Source: Elusimicrobia bacterium CG08_land_8_20_14_0_20_59_10 (GTDB taxonomy: Bacteria > Elusimicrobiota > Elusimicrobia > Elusimicrobiales > UBA9959). From it: a DNA stretch of 11,634 nucleotides. Positions 5,213 to 11,634 of this stretch are shown one piece after another; positions within the stretch are counted from its first letter, which is position 1, and every line of letters starts with the position of its first letter. The position numbers and the translations under genes are program-made. Location of the stretch: assembly GCA_002779045.1 (NCBI GenBank), contig PEXO01000206.1, forward strand, positions 1-11,634, written 5' to 3'. The notes beneath the pieces were generated by a model. That model had not been told where the DNA came from. It searched no databases and was given only the letters and a program-made list of their open reading frames with translations.

Positions 5213-6835
5213 TCAGCCGCCGGTTTTTGAAAGACTGACCTTGAACGCCGCCTGCGGACCCGCTTTGGCGGAACCCGGCAGCACCGGCGCATTGGCGTCG
5301 CGCAGCGCCGAGTAGGCCGGCGAGAGTATCTCCACGCCGGCGGACGCGAACTTATCCTGGATGTTCTGGTGGATGGCGGAATAGGTCTTTGCCATGGCTT
5401 CGGGGCGGTCGGTGTAGACGTTCAGCTCATAGGCCACGTTGTAGTCGTTAAGTGCCGTCTGCAGCACGAAAGGCACGGGTTCTTTCATTACCCCCTCGGC
5501 GGCCGCGCCGGCGGCGATAAGCAGTTCATTCACTTTCGGCCAGGGCACGTCGTAGCCCAGGGTCACGGTGGTATTGAGTATCAGCCCTTCCTTTTCCGAC
5601 AGCGAGCTGTAATTGATTATGTGGCTGCCCAGCACCATGGCGTTGGGAATGGTCACGTTCACGTTCTTTATGGTCCTGATGCGGGTGATAAGCAGCCCTT
5701 TCTCGGTCACGTCCCCCATGGTGTCCACTATCTTTACCCTGTCCCCTATCTTAAAAGGCCGCATATAGGTAAGTATAACCCCCGCCACGGCATTGCCTAT
5801 GGCGGAGGAAGAGCCCAGCGAGAACAGGACGCCGAGGAAGACCGAGACGCCCTTGAAGGCCGGCGAATCGGAGCCGGGCAGGTAAGGGAAGATTATTACC
5901 AGCGAAAAAGCCCAGGTCACGAAGCGCAGGATCTGGAAGGTGGGCAGCGCCCAGTCGGGGTAGAAGCCTGGGAAGGAGATCCTCCCGCTCTGCACTTCCG
6001 TGGCCACCGCGTTTAGCAGGCGCAGGAAATAATGCACGCAGACTATGGTTATGCCCACGAAGATGAGGTCCGGGATATAGGCCAGGAAAGCAGTGATCAG
6101 CGAGTAAACCGGGTGCAGCACATAGCCGAAAAGTTTTTCGGCGTAGCCCCGGGTCCAGGGAAAGAAGCTGAAAAGGATGGGCAGGTAGATGTAGATAAGC
6201 AGCAGATGCAGCAGCAGGCGCAGGCCTTTAAGCCCGGCCTCCAGGAACTCGGTTATGCGCTCGGCGGGGAAGATCTCGAACTCCTGCAGTTTTATGCCCT
6301 TGACCGATCTTCCGGCCCAGGGCGCCAGGCCCGCTTCCACGGAGTGATAGGCGCGGTTTATGAGCCTGAAGGCAAGAATAAAGACGGCTGTCGCCAGCAG
6401 GGCGAAGGAAAAACCCAGGACCAGGCTTTTCAGCGTGTACCCCTTCCGGTATTCGCCGACCGCCGCCCTGATGGCTGCGGCGTGCGCGGCGGCCAGTTCC
6501 TTGCGGTTCGTCCCGGCGGCGCTGGCGTCCTTGTCAGTTACGGCCATTATTATGAAATCGTCCAGGGCTATCTCGCTGGCGGACCCGCTTTCCACCACGG
6601 CTATGCGCCCGGCGTCGGCCGCGCGTTCAAGGGCTATCTTGTTTAGGCGTTCTTCCACCAGCCGGGCGCGGTCCTCCGTGGAAAGAGAGAATAGCCGGGA
6701 GCGGAGCACCAGCACGACCTTCCCGTCAAAAGTGACCGGGGCGGTGGAGACCGCCGGCGCAGCCGGCATGGCCGCGGCCGGGGCCGCGAAAGCGAAAAGA
6801 AGCGAAAGCAGTGTCGTATTTACCATTTCAGGCAC
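5213..6835 (-). CDS. MscS-family mechanosensitive channel with N-terminal periplasmic domain
   Basis: This 540-residue inner-membrane channel would release solutes on hypo-osmotic shock. An N-terminal signal-like stretch (4-23) is followed by a soluble domain (about 34-130) with LFSLSTEDRARLVEERLNKI and a predicted alpha/beta pattern. Membrane helices lie near 136-158, 205-226, 236-275, 297-318 and 327-355. The last carries the pore-lining MscS region (SSAIGNAVAGVILTYMRPF), then the beta domain (KIGDRVKI, VTEKGLLITRIRTIKN, IPNAMVLGSHIINYSS) and the C-terminal alpha/beta domain. E. coli MscS has 286 residues, so this is a larger, five-or-more-helix member. Its start is uncertain: GTG at 6833-6835 is 3 nt from AAGGA, and ATG at 6824-6826 is 12 nt from it. 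The gene lies 12 nt after treY, linking osmolyte synthesis to osmotic release. Confidence 0.92.
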   Translation of the reverse strand: MPEMVNTTLLSLLFAFAAPAAAMPAAPAVSTAPVTFDGKVVLVLRSRLFSLSTEDRARLVEERLNKIALERAADAGRIAVVESGSASEIALDDFIIMAVTDKDASAAGTNRKELAAAHAAAIRAAVGEYRKGYTLKSLVLGFSFALLATAVFILAFRLINRAYHSVEAGLAPWAGRSVKGIKLQEFEIFPAERITEFLEAGLKGLRLLLHLLLIYIYLPILFSFFPWTRGYAEKLFGYVLHPVYSLITAFLAYIPDLIFVGITIVCVHYFLRLLNAVATEVQSGRISFPGFYPDWALPTFQILRFVTWAFSLVIIFPYLPGSDSPAFKGVSVFLGVLFSLGSSSAIGNAVAGVILTYMRPFKIGDRVKIVDTMGDVTEKGLLITRIRTIKNVNVTIPNAMVLGSHIINYSSLSEKEGLILNTTVTLGYDVPWPKVNELLIAAGAAAEGVMKEPVPFVLQTALNDYNVAYELNVYTDRPEAMAKTYSAIHQNIQDKFASAGVEILSPAYSALRDANAPVLPGSAKAGPQAAFKVSLSKTGG

Positions 6836-6847
6836 CGGTCCTTGTAA

Positions 6848-9690
<2,843 letters not shown>

Positions 9691-9694
<4 letters not shown>

Positions 9695-11634
9695 GCGAGC
9701 TCGAATTTAACTTTAATGTGCGCCGAAGCCTTGACGAAAAGTTCCAGCCAGCGGGCGGCTTCCGGGTCCCCGCCTTCGGCCAGGGCGGTCCGGGAGACTG
9801 TCGCCGGCCTTCCCGCCCTGAAGAAGATGTTCTGCACCCGCCAGAGGTCCATCTCCAGGTTAAGCGGGGAGACGGCCTCGAGTATTTCGTTCATGCGCTC
9901 AAGGTGGACCATGTTCATGGGATCTGAACTGAAGGAATCCGCCAGAGCGTGGAGGGTTCCGGAGACCGCCAGTCCTATGGCCGACCTGTCTATGGAGAAC
10001 GAAAAACGCCGGATAAGCGCCGCCGCCCGGCGCAGACCGGCGGCGTTGACCGGAGAGGATTTCAATGCCCGGGATATATCATCGTTGAGCACGGACTGGG
10101 CCACCGCCACGAAATAGGAGGGCAGCGGGGCATGCAGCCGGGTCGTTACGTCCAGGATGGCCGAATGGTGGTTATAGATCTGCCGGAAGGTGGCGTCGGT
10201 CTCCTCCCGGGCGGCCGAGAAAAGCTGGTCTATGATCTTGCGCTGCTCGTCCCGGAACAGATGCCAGAGAGAATAACTGCCCTTGGGAAAGTTAGCGCCT
10301 ATCAGCCGGGTCATCTCCGCGAGGTCGCCCGCCTTGAAAGCGCTCTTGATGGCGGCGGCCATGTTGTTAAAGGCCTCTTCGCCCATGAACTCCCGGGCCG
10401 CGCCCAGCAGGTTATAGCCGCCCAGGTAGAGCATGACGAAGCTCACGCTGTTGGTCTGGGTGGTTATCTTAGAGGTGATATCCACCGTTCCCACGGCCAG
10501 GTTCTGGGGGCCGGACACAAGCACCTGCAGCGCGCGCTTTTTTACGTGGTAACAGAAAATATCTCCTTCCGCCGCCACCTCTTCGAAAACCGAGGACACG
10601 CCGTAGTGTACTCCCACGCGCAGCAGGTCCAGCGCTGCGGGCTTTACGAACTGCTCGTACACTTTGCGGCCATTGTCGTAGTCGGGCATATTGCCGGGAG
10701 CCCGCTCCAGCAGTTCCATGAACGCGCCTTCCAGTTCCACCCCGGAGGCTTCCCGCGCCAGCTGCACGGCCCGGGCCGCGTAGTTCAGTATCTGCACCGT
10801 CTCCAGCCCGGAGATCTCGTCGAAGAACCAGCCGCAGCTGGTATACATGAGCATGGCGTTGCGCTGCATCTCCAGCAGCCTCACCACCTTGATGCGGTCA
10901 GCGCTGGAAAGTTCCCGGGCGCAGTTGGCTGCCAGGAAGGACGACAGGGTGGCTTCCTTGCGGTCGGTTACCACGTCGATATAGGCGTCCCGCGCCGCCC
11001 AGGGGTCGGGGAGCAGGCCGGCCGCCTGTTCCTCGTAGATGCGTGCCAGGTTGTCCCTGAGCCAGTCCAGCGCGCCCCGCAGCGGCGCGCGCCATTTCTG
11101 GCGCCAGCCGGGCTTGCCGCCGGAATTGCAGCCGCAGTCGGAGCGCCAGCGCTCAACCCCGTGCACGCAGCTCCAGGAGGAATTATCCCAGATCCCGGCC
11201 TCCCAGAGCGGAGGGTGCTTCTCCAGGAATTCACCGTAAACCGTCAGCTTGATGGCGGGGTCCAGCTGTGCGTTATGAAGGCAATAGGCCAGCGCCATGT
11301 CGCCGTGGATGTGGTGATGCCCGTAGGTTTCTCCGTCCGTGGCTATATGGGAGAGCTGCGGCTCCTCCCGGGACCGGTCCAGGGCGCCCAGGAGGCGGTC
11401 CAGGAAGACCTTGCCGTCGTTGAGCATGCCGTTGAAAGCTATTTCGCGCGAAAGCGGGCCGTCGTAAAAGAAAAGGGTTATCGACGCGCCGCCGGGCAGG
11501 CGGCACAGGTAAGGCCGCCGCGGGTCAATCTTCCCGCCGGAAACGTCATGCCATTCCTCCTGGTCCTGTTTGCGCACGCGCCTGGCCTGGCCGGGGGCGA
11601 GGATGGTGAACTTCACGCCGTTCCCGGCCAGTAC
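9691..11634 (-). CDS. GH57 family protein with C-terminal DUF3536, 5'-partial
   Basis: This is the C-terminal part of a glycoside hydrolase family 57 protein with a DUF3536 tail, a class often found with glycogen and trehalose genes. The frame is open to the right edge (VLAGNGVKFTILAP), so the GTG at 11614-11616 is probably internal. About 647 residues are visible, and roughly 150-200 N-terminal ones, including the first GH57 catalytic motifs, are missing. Counting from that GTG, visible motifs are RPYLCRLPGGASITLFFYDG (34-53), HIATDGETYGHHHIHGDMA (90-108), and SWSCVHGVERWRSDCGC (147-163), whose cysteines and histidine look metal-binding. The DUF3536 part includes YSLWHLFRDEQRKIIDQLF. It probably acts on alpha-glucans as amylase, debranching or transferase enzyme, but activity of DUF3536-type members is not established. 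It is translationally coupled to treY. Confidence 0.9.

Noticed and set aside
5369..6016. Plus-strand ORF of 215 residues opposite mscS
   Set aside because: It is His/Gly/Gln-rich antisense shadow, while the MscS beta-domain motifs are clear on the minus strand.

Overview
The window is bacterial and GC-rich, and every gene I can support lies on the minus strand, so transcription runs from high to low coordinates. The taxon cannot be fixed from sequence alone. GC-rich DNA, the free use of ATA and TAT codons, and the gene mix (DUF3536-type GH57, TreY, SurE, Pcm) would suit an uncultured lineage such as Elusimicrobiota or a related candidate phylum, but this is a weak guess.

In transcription order, the right-hand third is an alpha-glucan module. 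A GH57/DUF3536 protein, 5'-truncated by the window edge, overlaps by ATGA a complete malto-oligosyltrehalose synthase (treY), which starts trehalose production from glycogen-like glucans. An MscS-type mechanosensitive channel with a signal peptide and an N-terminal periplasmic domain follows. Next come surE (survival nucleotidase), an unrecognised four-helix membrane protein overlapping surE by ATGA, and a small CoA-binding (YccU-like) protein.

A 265-bp non-coding spacer (3328-3592) is full of long inverted repeats in an unusual non-nested order. After it come pcm (protein-L-isoaspartate O-methyltransferase), a membrane-anchored alpha/beta hydrolase coupled to pcm by ATGA, and a DrrA-type ABC ATPase. 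A 181-bp spacer (630-810) then precedes the ABC-2 permease, which runs off the left edge. That spacer has riboswitch-like features: a closed stem, a core resembling the GEMM (cyclic-dinucleotide) riboswitch, and two mutually exclusive hairpins next to a possible Shine-Dalgarno.

The functions fit a stress and osmotic-adaptation theme: trehalose synthesis, pressure release through MscS, and SurE and Pcm, which are stationary-phase survival and repair proteins linked in E. coli. Gaps between most genes are tiny or negative, which suggests one or a few long transcripts broken at the two structured spacers. I see no tRNA, rRNA, CRISPR array, insertion sequence, convincing sigma-70 promoter or U-tract terminator.
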